From: Desulfobulbus sp.
GTDB taxonomy: Bacteria > Desulfobacterota > Desulfobulbia > Desulfobulbales > Desulfobulbaceae
Length of the DNA: 56,844 bases
Reading direction: 5' to 3'
Assembly: GCA_009780825.1 (NCBI GenBank)
Contig: WQZH01000013.1
Coordinates: forward strand, 1 to 56,844
Shown here: one piece after another, positions 1 to 9,416 of the stretch
How positions within the stretch are numbered: the first letter of the stretch is position 1
How the letters are laid out: each line of letters begins with the position of its first letter
The notes under the pieces: generated by a model
The model's input: the letters and a program-made list of their open reading frames with translations, nothing else
What the model was told of the DNA's origin: nothing
Database searches by the model: none
Position numbers and translations under genes: made by a program

Positions 1-84
1 AGGCAGCGAATACAGAAAAAACTCGGCTATCTCTCTCCCGCTTCCTTTGAACGAAGATACTATGAACAAAAACTGGCCGCCTGA
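1..84 (+). CDS. IS3-family transposase, C-terminal end (partial)
   Basis: The window opens inside a reading frame whose last 27 residues contain LGYLSPASFE followed by a tyrosine/lysine-rich tail and a TGA at 82-84. This is the usual ending of IS3-family OrfB transposases, after the DDE integrase core: a basic stretch, then LGYxSPxxFE. The start and the catalytic core lie before base 1, so activity cannot be judged. The gene reads toward the DUF4020 fragment that follows. The family call rests on a short but characteristic tail. Confidence 0.75.
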   Translation, partial: RQRIQKKLGYLSPASFERRYYEQKLAA

Positions 85-121
85 TATTCATTTTGGTGTC
101 CACTATTGACGACTGACATCA
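1..121 (+). mobile_element. Right end of an IS3-family insertion sequence
   Basis: After the transposase stop there are about 35 bases of AT-rich sequence containing GTGTCCACTATTGACG, then a CA dinucleotide near 117-121. IS3-family elements end in CA and carry their terminal repeat just after the transposase stop. The neighbouring DUF4020 frame is open from 110 onward, which puts the element boundary at about 110-121. The left end is outside the window, so the exact terminus and any target duplication cannot be confirmed. Confidence 0.55.
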
Positions 122-1087
122 CGGGAAGGAAAACCGATCAATGAACCAGCCCGTGAAGCTACCAGCCATCCAATCGGACGAATCACCCTGGCACTGCTCA
201 ATCTATGGCTCAAAAAAGGTCTGAACGACAACGAGCAACTGCCAGATCGCATCGAATCATTCTTTACGCAGCTTTGTGATATTAGGGTGGAGCGCTTTCG
301 CCACGGCAGGGTTCTGCTGGCTGAAAACTTGATCACCCTGTTTCGTGTCGATCAGGACTGGACCAAGGCGCATTTGTTGCCGCTATTTGATTGGGGTAAA
401 TCTGCCGAGGAAGCTCGGGCAGTCTGGGATGGGTTCCTCTGGTCTCCTCGTCTCTTTTGGCCGTTGCTCATCGCGTTGAAACCACAGTTGCTCGGGACAG
501 CTCATCATCATTCTAAGTTAAGCGAGCGCAACATCCGCCAATTCGCCGCCTTCCTGACTTACGCGGCATTGGATTTGGTTGCAGGCTACTCCCAGAAGGA
601 ATTCCGGTTGGCGGTCAGTGCATTGCCGCCGGAGGGAATCCAAGAGGTGGCACGGGCCCTGGCGGATGCATTAGCAAGTGCGGGGGAGCAGCGAGAAGAC
701 TATTGGCAAAACCGCGTCATGCCGTTTTGGCAACACGTTTGGCCAAAGTCGCTGGAATTTGACTTAGATGACCGTATGGTGCAAGCCTTGGCTCGCTTAT
801 GCATCGCGGCTCGCAGGGAGTTTCCTGCAGCGTTGAGGGAAATACTGCGTTGGCTACAACCAATTAGCCACCCCTCCTCCATTGTGGATGCATTGCACGC
901 ATCTGGTTTGACAACGCTTTTCCCATCAGACGCGATAAAACTATTAAGCGGGGTGATTGATACTCAGTCGTTTATATCTGACAAATTGGAACAGTGCCTA
1001 ACTGATATAAAAAATGTTGATCCAGAGTTGGCGAACAATCGTCAGTATAAAAAACTAGAGGAATACCACCGACGCCATAGGATGTAA
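122..1087 (+). pseudogene. DUF4020 C-terminal fragment of a SIR2-type defence gene, cut by an IS
   Basis: One frame is open without a stop from the insertion-sequence edge to TAA at 1085-1087, about 320 codons. There is no start codon with a ribosome site near its left edge; the first in-frame candidate start, at 287, lies well inside the conserved region. The text reads like DUF4020: a HPIGRITLALLNLW block, then HGRVLLAENLITLFRVD, LLPLFDW, WDGFLWSPRL, YWQNRVMPFWQHVWPKS, and a C-terminal helix set ending in RRHRM. DUF4020 is known as the C-terminal part of SIR2-domain proteins in bacterial defence loci. The N-terminal SIR2 portion is missing here, so the protein is almost certainly inactive. 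The family call is from memory of the domain; the truncation is directly visible. Confidence 0.7.
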
Positions 1088-1285
1088 TCCAAGAATGCAT
1101 TGGCGCTGAAGTCCCCGCACGTAGCCTTTCCATATTCTCACCGAGGCCATGCGGCACAAAAGAAAAGAGGGCGCAAACAACGCTTTGAAAACCCGGCTAT
1201 TTATCGTATAAAGCCGACACCATCGGCTGGTTGCCTTAAAGCGGCACGCCGCCCGCTCGTTGATTCTATCCGCACACCCAACACA

Positions 1286-2374
1286 ATGCCCACCTCTCCC
1301 TCATCATTGTCGTCACAGGCCGCCACCGACACCGACGATGCCGGCAACTGGTTTCCCGAAAACCTGGCACAGATCAACGAACGACTGATACAGATCGCCG
1401 CCCGACCTGCCTCCGTCAAGCCAGTGGCGGTGTTCGATTTCGACAACACCTGCATTTTCCGCGACGTGGGCCAGGCCGTGTTCTGCCATCAGTTGCGGCA
1501 CCTCCATTACCGTCTGACCCCGGAGCAGCTGGCCGTCATTCTGCCCAGCCCCGAAGGCCAACTGGCCGACCAGCCGCTTGCCGCCATCATCACCACCCTG
1601 ATCGACACCTACCGGACCCTGTTTCCCCTGCTGCTGACCGGCCGCAATGCCCAAGCGCGGCTCCTGCCCCAAGCCCGGCTCTTCACCTCCCTGCTGCTCT
1701 GGTTCACCGTCCAGGCCCGCAAGGACAAACGGTTGGGGGCAGGCTACGTGTTGCCGTTCATGGCTAAGCTGCTGGCCGGGTTCACCGCCACCGAATTGCG
1801 CTTCCTGGCCATGGATGTGGTGCAGGCGGCGGCAGCGGAACCGCTCGATATGGAAACGCTGGCCATAGAAGCTCCGGAACCGATCGGCCACATCGAGACG
1901 AGCTATCCGCGGGGGATGCATCCCCATCCGGAGATGCTGGCGCTGATGCACCGGTTGGCCGGCATGGGCATCGAACGATACGTCATCTCGGCAAGCGCCG
2001 AATGGCTGGTGGAGGGGGCGGTGGAGTGGCTGGGATTTCCGGTGCCCACGGACCACATTTTCGGCATCCGGGTCCGCTTGGATGTGGGTGAGGTCCTCAC
2101 CATCGGCGATCACGCCGGCTACCCGCTCACCTATCGCGCCGGCAAGAACGAGATCATCGACCGCTGGATCGGCGCCTGCCCGGTACTCGTGGCCGGAGAT
2201 GCCGACACCGACTATGAGATGCTGACCCTGCCCGGGATCGATATCCGCCTGTTGCTCAACCGCAAGCAACACGGCCTGATCGCCAGTCTGTACGAAGATC
2301 CGCGCATCCTGCTGCAGGGGCTGAATCTGACCACGGGCCGTTTCCGGCCCGCCCGGGAATCGATCAAGGAGTAA
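1286..2374 (+). CDS. HAD-superfamily phosphatase (phosphoserine phosphatase-like)
   Basis: A 362-residue protein with the full HAD signature. Motif I is DFDNT at residues 51-55 (nucleophile Asp51, acid Asp53). Motif II is the serine of VISAS near 235. A lysine near 287 and GDADTD at 304-309 supply motif III and the metal-binding acids. The long helical insert between motifs I and II is like that of subclass IB enzymes such as phosphoserine phosphatase. The substrate cannot be told from sequence, and nearby genes give no pathway clue. ATG at 1286 was chosen because the upstream TTG-initiated extension is low-complexity and lies outside the HAD domain. No good ribosome site is visible before 1286, so the start is uncertain. 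Confidence 0.75.
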   Translation: MPTSPSSLSSQAATDTDDAGNWFPENLAQINERLIQIAARPASVKPVAVFDFDNTCIFRDVGQAVFCHQLRHLHYRLTPEQLAVILPSPEGQLADQPLAAIITTLIDTYRTLFPLLLTGRNAQARLLPQARLFTSLLLWFTVQARKDKRLGAGYVLPFMAKLLAGFTATELRFLAMDVVQAAAAEPLDMETLAIEAPEPIGHIETSYPRGMHPHPEMLALMHRLAGMGIERYVISASAEWLVEGAVEWLGFPVPTDHIFGIRVRLDVGEVLTIGDHAGYPLTYRAGKNEIIDRWIGACPVLVAGDADTDYEMLTLPGIDIRLLLNRKQHGLIASLYEDPRILLQGLNLTTGRFRPARESIKE

Positions 2375-2774
2375 GCAACAGCCAACAAGAAGAGGACGGC
2401 GTACAGTCCCCTCTCTCCCCTCCTGATTGGCTGGCTGAACATCCTGATAGAACCGGACGTTGGAGTGAAAATTGCCTATGCCGCCAACATGGTCGCAAGT
2501 GACCATCGCCAGTGTCGTGCAAGGTGACCAAGGCCAAATCCGTCTCTCCCTCTGATGAGGCGGAACATGCTCTGCCTGGTTACCCAGGGTGTCATGCTCA
2601 CTGGCCGGGGAGAATAGATACCCTGAGGGCAGAGCTGCTGCAACCCCGCGTATTCTTTCCCGATAAAGTCAAATCTCATCTGAGGTGACTTGGGGCGACG
2701 GATATGGGCACGAAATTATTGACTGCCCCCCAAAAAAACCGCCCCCTTGTTTCTCTCTTTTCAGGAGCCCTTGC
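2375..2774. other. Intergenic region, 400 bp, no gene seen
   Basis: No reading frame here looks like a protein. A perfect 6-bp inverted repeat, ATGGTC-N6-GACCAT, lies at 2489-2506, but no T-run follows it. The right end holds a run of C and A residues near 2725-2745, then the ribosome site AGGAG at 2763-2767 for the next gene. No convincing promoter or terminator could be picked out. Confidence 0.5.
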
Positions 2775-3803
2775 ATGGAGTCACAAACGCAAATCCCGCC
2801 GCAGAACGATATGCCCGCCGTCAAACAGCCGCCTGTCCTGTTCAAGAAGACTCAGCACGCCATCGCCAAACTCGACGCGCTTCTGGACGGCCCGCTGATC
2901 GTCTACTGGAACAACGCGCGCGGCTCGGTCTGCCACAACGACGTGCTGTCGCTCTACAGCCTGCTGGAAAAACTGGGGCCGCAGGAGACGGTGTATCTGT
3001 TCGTCAAATCCGACGGCGGCACTGGAGAAGCCGCATTACGCATCATCAACCTGATCCGGCAATTCGGCAAGCGACTGGTGGCCCTAGTGCCCCTCGTATG
3101 CGCCTCGGCGGCGACGATGGTCGCGTTAGGCGCCGATGAAATCCGGATGGGGCCACTCGCCTATCTGACCGCCGTCGACACCTCCCTGACCCACGCCCTC
3201 TCGCCGCTCGACCGCGACAACGACCGCGTCAGCGTCAGCCTGGACGAGCTGACCCGGGTCATCCGTCTATGGCGTTCGGAACCGGCGGGCAACAAGGTGA
3301 ATGCCTATAAGGCGCTGTTCCAGCATGTGCATCCACTCGTCGTCGGCGCCGTCGACCGCGCCGAATCGCTCTCGATCATGATCTGCAAGGAACTCCTCTC
3401 GCACCACATGAAAGAGGGGGATACCGCCGACCGCATCGCCACCGCGCTCAACTCCAGATATCCCTCGCACAGCTACCCGATTCTGTTCGATGAAGCGCAA
3501 AAACTCGGGCTCAACGTCACCCGCCTGGCGCCGGAAATCAATACCCTGCTGCTCGAACTCAACACCCTGTACAGCGAAATGGGACAGAAAGCGACCACTG
3601 ATTTCGACGAAATCCACGCCCACGGCAACGAAATTCTCAACATCTGGGAAGCGCGCGACCTGCAAATCTATTTCCAGCAGGACCAGGACTGGTTCTACCG
3701 CTCCGAGGAACGGCGCTGGATCACCATGAACGACAACAGCAGCTGGCGGCGAATCGAACGCAAGAATGGCAAGATACGCAAGAGCTTCCTGCACATCTCG
3801 TAA
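2775..3803 (+). CDS. SDH-family Clp-fold serine protease-like protein
   Basis: A 342-residue soluble protein with a ClpP/SppA-type crotonase-like fold. A strand reading YLFVKSDGGTGEAA (about residues 74-87) supplies the oxyanion glycines. CASAATMVALGADEI (about 109-123) carries the probable nucleophile Ser111, followed by MGPLAYLTAVD, where family members place the next active-site strand. The family (SDH-type, related to peptidase S49) lacks a signal peptide, and none is seen. The C-terminal third is helical and of unknown role. ATG at 2775 is preceded by AGGAG at a spacing of 7, better than the earlier in-frame start at 2685. The substrate is unknown. Wobble positions are strongly G/C, as in the next two genes. 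Confidence 0.7.
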   Translation: MESQTQIPPQNDMPAVKQPPVLFKKTQHAIAKLDALLDGPLIVYWNNARGSVCHNDVLSLYSLLEKLGPQETVYLFVKSDGGTGEAALRIINLIRQFGKRLVALVPLVCASAATMVALGADEIRMGPLAYLTAVDTSLTHALSPLDRDNDRVSVSLDELTRVIRLWRSEPAGNKVNAYKALFQHVHPLVVGAVDRAESLSIMICKELLSHHMKEGDTADRIATALNSRYPSHSYPILFDEAQKLGLNVTRLAPEINTLLLELNTLYSEMGQKATTDFDEIHAHGNEILNIWEARDLQIYFQQDQDWFYRSEERRWITMNDNSSWRRIERKNGKIRKSFLHIS

Positions 3804-3826
3804 AACGATTCTCAAAAGTATACCTC

Positions 3827-5041
3827 TTGAACACCCTGCCCGCCCGCACCGAATCAAACCCTGCCCATGCCCGCACCCTGCTGCTGGGCCTGTCGATGGC
3901 GCAACTGGTGGGCTGGGGCAGTACGCTGTATTCGTTTGCCGTATTCGTCGGCCCGGTGGAAACGGCGCTGGGCGCCGCCCGCCCGCAGACCTCGCTGGCC
4001 TTCAGTCTGGCGCTGCTGACCGAGGGACTGACGGCCTTCGCCGTCGGCCGCTGGATCGATGCCGGCCACGAACGCGCGGTCATGACCGGCGGTTCGCTGC
4101 TGATCGGCGCCGGGCTGATCGCGCACGGCTTCGTCACCACGCTGATCGGCTTCTACGCCGTGTGGGCGCTGATCGGCTTAGGCATGGCGGCCTCGCTCTA
4201 CTCGCCGGTGTTCGCGGTGGTGACGCGGCGCTTTCCCGCCAGTTTTCGGCGCGCCATCATCACTATTACCTTCTTGGGCGGACTGTCCAGCACGGTGTTC
4301 ATCCCGCTGACCGCGTGGCTAATCCACCAGTGGGACTGGCGCGCTGCTTCATGGACGCTGGGCGCTATCAACCTGGCGCTGTGCGTGCCGCTGCATGCCT
4401 GGCTGCTGCGCAATGCGCCGCGCCGTGCGCCCGCATTGGAAACGCCGGACGACGACACAGACACACATGCCAATCTGTCGGCGCACCTGCGCGGGCCGGC
4501 GTTCTGGCGGCTGGGCGTATTCATCGTACTGCTGATGGCGGTGACCGCCGCCGTGCCGCCGCACCTGGTCAGCCTGCTGCGCGAAAGCGGCCTGCCCGCC
4601 GCCTGGGCGGTAGCCTTGCCGGCCAGCATTGGCGTACTGCAAGTACTGGGGCGGCTGGCGCTGTTCGTGGGCGAGCGGCGGCTCGACGAGCACGTCACCA
4701 ACCGCTGGGTGCCGGCGATGATCCCTTTGGCGCTCCTCGCGCTGCTGGCTGGCAGCGGCCATGCTTGGGCGGCGTTGCTGTTTGCGCTGCTGTACGGCAT
4801 GGGCAACGGCGCGTTCGACATCGTCAAGGGGACGGTGATGGCGCAGTATGTGAACGCGGCGCATGTGGGCGCGCTGAATGGCGCGCTCGGCCTGCCGCAA
4901 GCGCTGGTGCGCGCGGCGGCTCCCCTGGCCGTGGGCCTGCTGTGGGCACCCGCGCACAGTTACGCGATGGGTCTGGGTCTGCTGCTGGCGCTGGCGATAC
5001 TGGGCGTGGTCATGCTGTGGAGCGGGCAACGGCACGCCTGA
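3827..5041 (+). CDS. MFS transporter
   Basis: About 404 residues with roughly 12 hydrophobic segments arranged as two six-helix halves. A GRWIDAGHERAVMTGG loop between helices 2 and 3 resembles the MFS motif A region (GxxxDrxGrr). A charged central loop rich in Asp and Thr separates the halves around residues 205-215. The protein begins 24 bases after the protease-like gene. TTG at 3827 is used because helix 1 begins before the next in-frame ATG at 3896. There is no strong ribosome site, so the start is doubtful. The substrate cannot be predicted. Codon choice is more G/C-biased than in the core genes of the window. Confidence 0.75.
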   Translation: MNTLPARTESNPAHARTLLLGLSMAQLVGWGSTLYSFAVFVGPVETALGAARPQTSLAFSLALLTEGLTAFAVGRWIDAGHERAVMTGGSLLIGAGLIAHGFVTTLIGFYAVWALIGLGMAASLYSPVFAVVTRRFPASFRRAIITITFLGGLSSTVFIPLTAWLIHQWDWRAASWTLGAINLALCVPLHAWLLRNAPRRAPALETPDDDTDTHANLSAHLRGPAFWRLGVFIVLLMAVTAAVPPHLVSLLRESGLPAAWAVALPASIGVLQVLGRLALFVGERRLDEHVTNRWVPAMIPLALLALLAGSGHAWAALLFALLYGMGNGAFDIVKGTVMAQYVNAAHVGALNGALGLPQALVRAAAPLAVGLLWAPAHSYAMGLGLLLALAILGVVMLWSGQRHA

Positions 5042-5151
5042 TCGCCACTGTCCCGCCGCAACCGGTACCAGCCGCGTCAGCGACGGCAGCGCACCAGGCT
5101 GGCGGTCATCGGCCGGCCGTGCGTGTTGCCCGAACCGATTGAAGTTGGGGA

Positions 5152-6285
5152 TCAGGTCAAGTCGGCCAATGGATGAGGGCCGGCAAAGCGCGGCGTCAGG
5201 TGCGCGTCGATCCATGCCGGCGTCACCTCGGCCAGGGTGGCGGGCTGCCAGCTCGGCGCCTTGTCCTTGTCGATGAGCAGCGCGCGCACACCCTCGGCAA
5301 AGTCCTCATGCGCGCAACAGCCGACACTGGCCTGGTATTCCAGACGCAGGGCATCAGCCAGCGATGCGTGCCGGCAGCGGCGCTGCATCTCCAATGCCAG
5401 CGCGGCGGAGGTGGGCGAGCCTTTGACGAACACGGCTCCGGCTTGCGCCAGCCACGGGTCGGCGTCATCTGCCAAAGCCGCCAGTCGAGGCGCGATGTCG
5501 GTCAACCGGTCATGACCGATCACCGTATTGATGCGCTCCAAGTGCTTGCGCAGCGGCGACGCGGGCAACTCCACACCCCTGCCTGCCAGCGCTTCGATCA
5601 GATGCGACAGGCGCGCGGCGTCGGCCTGCGCCTGCCCCAGCCAGTTCCCGTCGCCAATGGCTTGCAGCAGCGCGTCGCGGTCCTCGGCATGGAGCGCGAA
5701 ATCGGCCATGCCGGCAAATAACGCGTCGGCAGCGTTCAAAAGGGCGCCGGTCAGCGCCAGAAAGAGGCCAGCGCCGCCGGGCAGACGGGGCAGAAACCAG
5801 CTCCCGCCCACATCCGGGTACAGGCCGATGCCGATCTCGGGCATGGCCAAGCGGATCTGGGGCGTGGCCACGCGGTGCGAGGCCCCCGTCATCAGGCCAA
5901 TGCCGCCGCCCATGACGATGCCGTGCCCCCACACCAACAGCGGCTTGGCAAAGGTGTGAATGCGGTGATTCAGCCGGTACTCGTGCTCGAAAAAATCGGC
6001 CGCGCTGGCCGGCACCGCACTGGGATGGCTCCGGTGCAACGCGCGGATCTCCTTGGCGAGAGAAACCACGTCGCCGCCGGCACAGAACGCCCGGTCGCCC
6101 GCCGCGTCCAACACCACGCCGGCCACGCGCGGATCGGCGGCCCAGGCGGCCAGTTGCGGGTCGAGCAGGTCGACCATCGCCAGCGACAGCGCGTTGAGGC
6201 TACCCGGCATGTTGAGCGTGGCGCGGCCGAACAGGTGACCGCTGGCGGTGGGCAGGGTTGCAAAAAGGACGGGAGACGGTGACAT
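5152..6285 (-). CDS. Enoyl-CoA hydratase/isomerase family, 3-hydroxyisobutyryl-CoA hydrolase-like
   Basis: A 377-residue crotonase-fold enzyme. The oxyanion-hole segment FCAGGDV and the second-strand segment HGIVMGGGIGLM are intact. MPEIGIGLYPDVGGSWFLPR carries the Glu and Asp that mark 3-hydroxyisobutyryl-CoA hydrolases, the valine-catabolism enzymes, as opposed to plain hydratases. Length and C-terminal helices fit that subfamily. ATG at 6285 is favoured because homologs begin close to the SPVLFATL strand; an in-frame extension to 6354 is possible. It converges on the MFS gene across a 110-bp gap. No other valine-degradation genes are in the window, so its pathway role is open. Confidence 0.75.
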   Translation of the reverse strand: MSPSPVLFATLPTASGHLFGRATLNMPGSLNALSLAMVDLLDPQLAAWAADPRVAGVVLDAAGDRAFCAGGDVVSLAKEIRALHRSHPSAVPASAADFFEHEYRLNHRIHTFAKPLLVWGHGIVMGGGIGLMTGASHRVATPQIRLAMPEIGIGLYPDVGGSWFLPRLPGGAGLFLALTGALLNAADALFAGMADFALHAEDRDALLQAIGDGNWLGQAQADAARLSHLIEALAGRGVELPASPLRKHLERINTVIGHDRLTDIAPRLAALADDADPWLAQAGAVFVKGSPTSAALALEMQRRCRHASLADALRLEYQASVGCCAHEDFAEGVRALLIDKDKAPSWQPATLAEVTPAWIDAHLTPRFAGPHPLADLT

Positions 6286-6350
6286 GGGTATTGCACATGG
6301 GGCCTCTTCCCCTTTCGATGGCAGGTTGGGATGGAGTCTGGCGTCAGACG

Positions 6351-6716
6351 TCATCTCTCTTCCCGCATCACACGCAGCTTTTCCGTAAAAAACGCGGCAG
6401 CGGTGACAGTTTTTCCATCCGGGTAGCGTATCAGATACTCCTCTCCGGAAACAGAAGATTTGGATGCCACATATTTAATGAAATCTTCAGCGGTTTTTAC
6501 CCTCGATTTTGCCCTTGAATACTTGAAATTGAGGTGAGAGACCGCCTCCGCCACATCGTATGCAGTGCCGTTTCGGATGAAATGTGTGCCTGCCGGGGCA
6601 TCCCTGACTGATTCTATCAGCATCGTTATTTGCTCTTCCCCGCTCAAGGCATAACCATGAGCAGGCGCGAGCATACATACAAGCGACACCAACAACGGCA
6701 ACCATATCTTGCTCAT
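6351..6716 (-). CDS. DUF5329 family secreted protein
   Basis: A 121-residue protein with a signal peptide of about 23 residues (Met-Ser-Lys, hydrophobic core, cleavage near AHGYA). The mature part shows the DUF5329 pattern: a helix ending in IESVRD, then FIRNGTAYDVAEAVSHLNFKY, then TAEDFIKYVASKSSVSGEEYLIR. The function of this family is not known; it is expected in the periplasm. GGAG lies 8-12 bases before the ATG, supporting the start. It sits 50 bp downstream of nadA on the same strand and may be co-transcribed, but no functional tie is evident. Confidence 0.7.
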   Translation of the reverse strand: MSKIWLPLLVSLVCMLAPAHGYALSGEEQITMLIESVRDAPAGTHFIRNGTAYDVAEAVSHLNFKYSRAKSRVKTAEDFIKYVASKSSVSGEEYLIRYPDGKTVTAAAFFTEKLRVMREER

Positions 6717-6766
6717 TTCCCATTCTCCAGCATGTCAGGTTGGGCACAACGGTTTGTGTATCCGTA

Positions 6767-7828
6767 TCATCCTCTGTTCAAGGTCGCGGCGAAATCGAGC
6801 ATCCGCTGGATAGGGATGCGGGCCCGGGCTGCCAGTTCCGGGGCCACCTGAATCTCGCCCTCGCCGGTTTCCAGCACCCATGCCAGCTTTTCCAGGTCAT
6901 TCATCTCCATCCAGGGGCAGCGGGCGCAGCTTTCACAGGTCGCCCCTTCACCGGCGGTCGGCGCGCTTAGAAGCGTCTTGTCCGGCTCCAGTTGCCGCAT
7001 CTTGTTGAAGATACCGATATCGGTGGCCACAATGAATTCCCTGTTGGGCAGATTCCGCACTGCCTGAATCAGGGCGGTGGTGGAGCCGACCACATCCGCC
7101 TGCGCCACCACCTCTGCCGGAGATTCCGGATGGACCAACACCGCGGCCTGGGGATGGAGCGCGCGCAACTGCGTCAGCCCTTCGGTTTTGAATTCCTCGT
7201 GCACCACGCAGGAGCCCGGCCAGAGGATCATCTCCACCCCGGTCAGGCGCTGCACGTAGCGGCCGAGATGCTGGTCAGGTCCCCAGAGGATTTTCTCTCC
7301 TTTTGCGGCCAGATGCCTGACCACGGCCAGGGCGATACCCGAGGTCACCACCCAATGGGAACGTGCCTTGACCTCGGCGCTGGTGTTGGCATAGACCACG
7401 ACGGTATGATCGGGATGGCGGTCGCAGAAATCGGAGAACAAATCGATCGGGCAGCCATCGTCAAGCGAGCAGGTGGCCTCAGGCGCAGGCATGAGCACCT
7501 GTTTTTCATTGTTGAGAATCTTGGATGTCTCACCCATGAACCGCACCCCAGCCACCACCAGCGTCTGCGCCGGATGAGCGGCGGCGAACCGGGCCATTTC
7601 CAGGGAATCGGCCACGCAGCCGCCGGTGGCTTCGGCCAGATCCTGCAGATCGCCGTCCGTGTAGTAATGAGCGACCAACACCGCATTGCGCCGGCGCAGC
7701 ATGGCCGCGATCCGCTCCTTCAGCGTCTCTTTTTCCGCCACAGACAGATCCGGCTTTCCAGGATGCGGGGGAACTATAATCCGGGGAAGGCGGATATCCG
7801 CCAGGGCTTCTCGTACTCCGTTCTTCAT
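6767..7828 (-). CDS. nadA: Quinolinate synthase A
   Basis: A 353-residue protein that condenses iminoaspartate with dihydroxyacetone phosphate to quinolinate in de novo NAD synthesis, using a [4Fe-4S] cluster. Cluster ligands are visible: Cys120 in [11 protein letters not shown], Cys207 in [11 protein letters not shown], and the C-terminal group [13 protein letters not shown] (298-304). The substrate-binding [13 protein letters not shown] segment is at 54-66. ATG at 7828 was chosen over the longer frame because [13 protein letters not shown] aligns with usual starts; the ribosome site is weak. No nadB or nadC is in the window. The gene is divergent from the DACNV protein, with a 242-bp shared upstream region in which no regulator site was recognised. 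Confidence 0.93.
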   Translation of the reverse strand: MKNGVREALADIRLPRIIVPPHPGKPDLSVAEKETLKERIAAMLRRRNAVLVAHYYTDGDLQDLAEATGGCVADSLEMARFAAAHPAQTLVVAGVRFMGETSKILNNEKQVLMPAPEATCSLDDGCPIDLFSDFCDRHPDHTVVVYANTSAEVKARSHWVVTSGIALAVVRHLAAKGEKILWGPDQHLGRYVQRLTGVEMILWPGSCVVHEEFKTEGLTQLRALHPQAAVLVHPESPAEVVAQADVVGSTTALIQAVRNLPNREFIVATDIGIFNKMRQLEPDKTLLSAPTAGEGATCESCARCPWMEMNDLEKLAWVLETGEGEIQVAPELAARARIPIQRMLDFAATLNRG

Positions 7829-8070
7829 GGCAAACTCTGAGGTCGTAATTTCGATCGAAAACCGGAGCATTCCCGCCTCCGGATGCAAGGCAAGGCTCCC
7901 TACTACCGCAAAATATCGGGCAAGACAACCATTTTCCCCAAGGGGGCATGACAGGATTTCTTCCCTTCGGAAAGCGGCGCACACCGTCAACTCTGTGGTT
8001 TCATATCAGCGCATCCTGCGGTATATTGCCCGCAATATCCAAGGCAATCTGTTTTTCCGTGAGTGAGACC

Positions 8071-9396
8071 ATGCACGTTTACCCCTCAGAACTTGTCGCG
8101 CTCATCATCCAGCGATGGGAGGCCTCGTCTTCCGCGTCAGCTCAAGGCGAAGGGGCGCAGGAAGATGGAAGGTTGCCGGCCAAGGCCGCATTGGAGCGGC
8201 TGATCTCCACCTGCTATCAGGTCAGCATGATGCGCGAGGAAGACCGTCCGGTCATCCTGCGCCTCATCCTGGCGCCGCCTTCCCTCTTTCCCCCTGAGCA
8301 GGGGCCGCCCGAGGGATTTCACCGCCTGCTCTTCGCATCCCCCAGGCCCTTCAACGAATATGAGTTGCGGCGGCTTTCGCCGGCTGTGGATTTCGAACGC
8401 TCCCTGATCGCGGTTGAACCGCATCCGGAAAGGGCGTTTCAGATCTGGGGCATTGTCAACTCGGGGATCCGCTGGCTCCAGGAAGAACGCGGCGGCAGCA
8501 AGAAAACCAGACAACTGCCCGATGCCTTTGTCGTCCATGTCACCGGGCCAGGCATGCTCACCATCTGCCGGGGGCTGAAAATCCTCGCCACCCTCAACGG
8601 CGGCAAGGTGATTGATTCCTCCGCCAACGCCTTCCAGTCCCAATGGATATACAAGCTGTTCGCCGAGCAACGGAACGTTCTGCTGCAACTGCATGAACAA
8701 TTCCGGGCCAGCGTGCTCTATCCGGTGGCCAAAATTCAGGAAGAATTCATCGCCATCCTGCAGTTTCAAATTCTCAAACGGGTGCTGAGCGTCTGCCGGA
8801 TATCGCGCCACGGCGGCACCTTCATCATCTTTCCCGATGACCATCCGCCTGAATGGGCGGCGGACAACCCGCATATCCTGATCAAATACCGTTTCCGCCA
8901 GGACGAGGCCATCCAGCGGCAGCGACAGCTGATGGTCCGGACCATCCGCCTGGTGACCACCACCTTGGGCGACATCAAGGATCCGGACAAGATCATCACC
9001 TGGAAGGATTATGTGGATCTCCGCCATGAATCGGGGGTGTACGACCTTGAGGAAGCGATATACGAACACGCCCAGTTCGTCGCCAACCTGGCTGCGGTCG
9101 ACGGCGCGGTGGTCACCAGCGGGCAGGGGCCGGTCGGCTTTGGCGGCATGATCGTCGGGTCGCACGACAAACTCACCGAAGTCGCCATTGCCAGCGACGC
9201 CGAAGGCAAGATGGTCAACCTGGCCAAAATCGAGACCTACGGCTCGCGGCACCGATCCGTGTACCACCTGTGCGACGCCCTCCATCAGGTAGTGGCCATT
9301 GTTGTCTCCCAGGACGGCAATATCCAGTTGGCCAAGTGGCGCAACGGCATTGTCACCTGCTGGGATCTGACCTCCCAGATGTTCATCGGCGACTGA
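8071..9396 (+). CDS. DACNV sensor protein with DisA_N-like (diadenylate cyclase) domain
   Basis: A 441-residue protein without signal peptide or membrane segments. The first ~310 residues resemble the DACNV sensor region that Aravind and colleagues described at the N-terminus of diadenylate cyclases. The last ~110 residues read like DisA_N. VDGAVV at 343-348 supplies the DGA motif, and GSRHRS at 391-396 supplies the RHR motif of ATP-binding cyclases (canonical GTRHRAA). The strand VVAIVVSQDGNIQLAKWRNG closes the domain. Both key motifs are retained, so c-di-AMP synthesis is plausible but unproven. ATG at 8071 is preceded by GAGTGAG. The gene stands alone and converges on the efflux pump with 20 bp between stops. 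Confidence 0.75.
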   Translation: MHVYPSELVALIIQRWEASSSASAQGEGAQEDGRLPAKAALERLISTCYQVSMMREEDRPVILRLILAPPSLFPPEQGPPEGFHRLLFASPRPFNEYELRRLSPAVDFERSLIAVEPHPERAFQIWGIVNSGIRWLQEERGGSKKTRQLPDAFVVHVTGPGMLTICRGLKILATLNGGKVIDSSANAFQSQWIYKLFAEQRNVLLQLHEQFRASVLYPVAKIQEEFIAILQFQILKRVLSVCRISRHGGTFIIFPDDHPPEWAADNPHILIKYRFRQDEAIQRQRQLMVRTIRLVTTTLGDIKDPDKIITWKDYVDLRHESGVYDLEEAIYEHAQFVANLAAVDGAVVTSGQGPVGFGGMIVGSHDKLTEVAIASDAEGKMVNLAKIETYGSRHRSVYHLCDALHQVVAIVVSQDGNIQLAKWRNGIVTCWDLTSQMFIGD

Positions 9397-9416
9397 TCGT
9401 CCTGTCAGCCGACCCC

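Noticed and set aside
1313..2506. A 397-codon minus-strand frame opposite the HAD gene
   Set aside because: The plus strand has clear HAD motifs; the minus frame has no family likeness.
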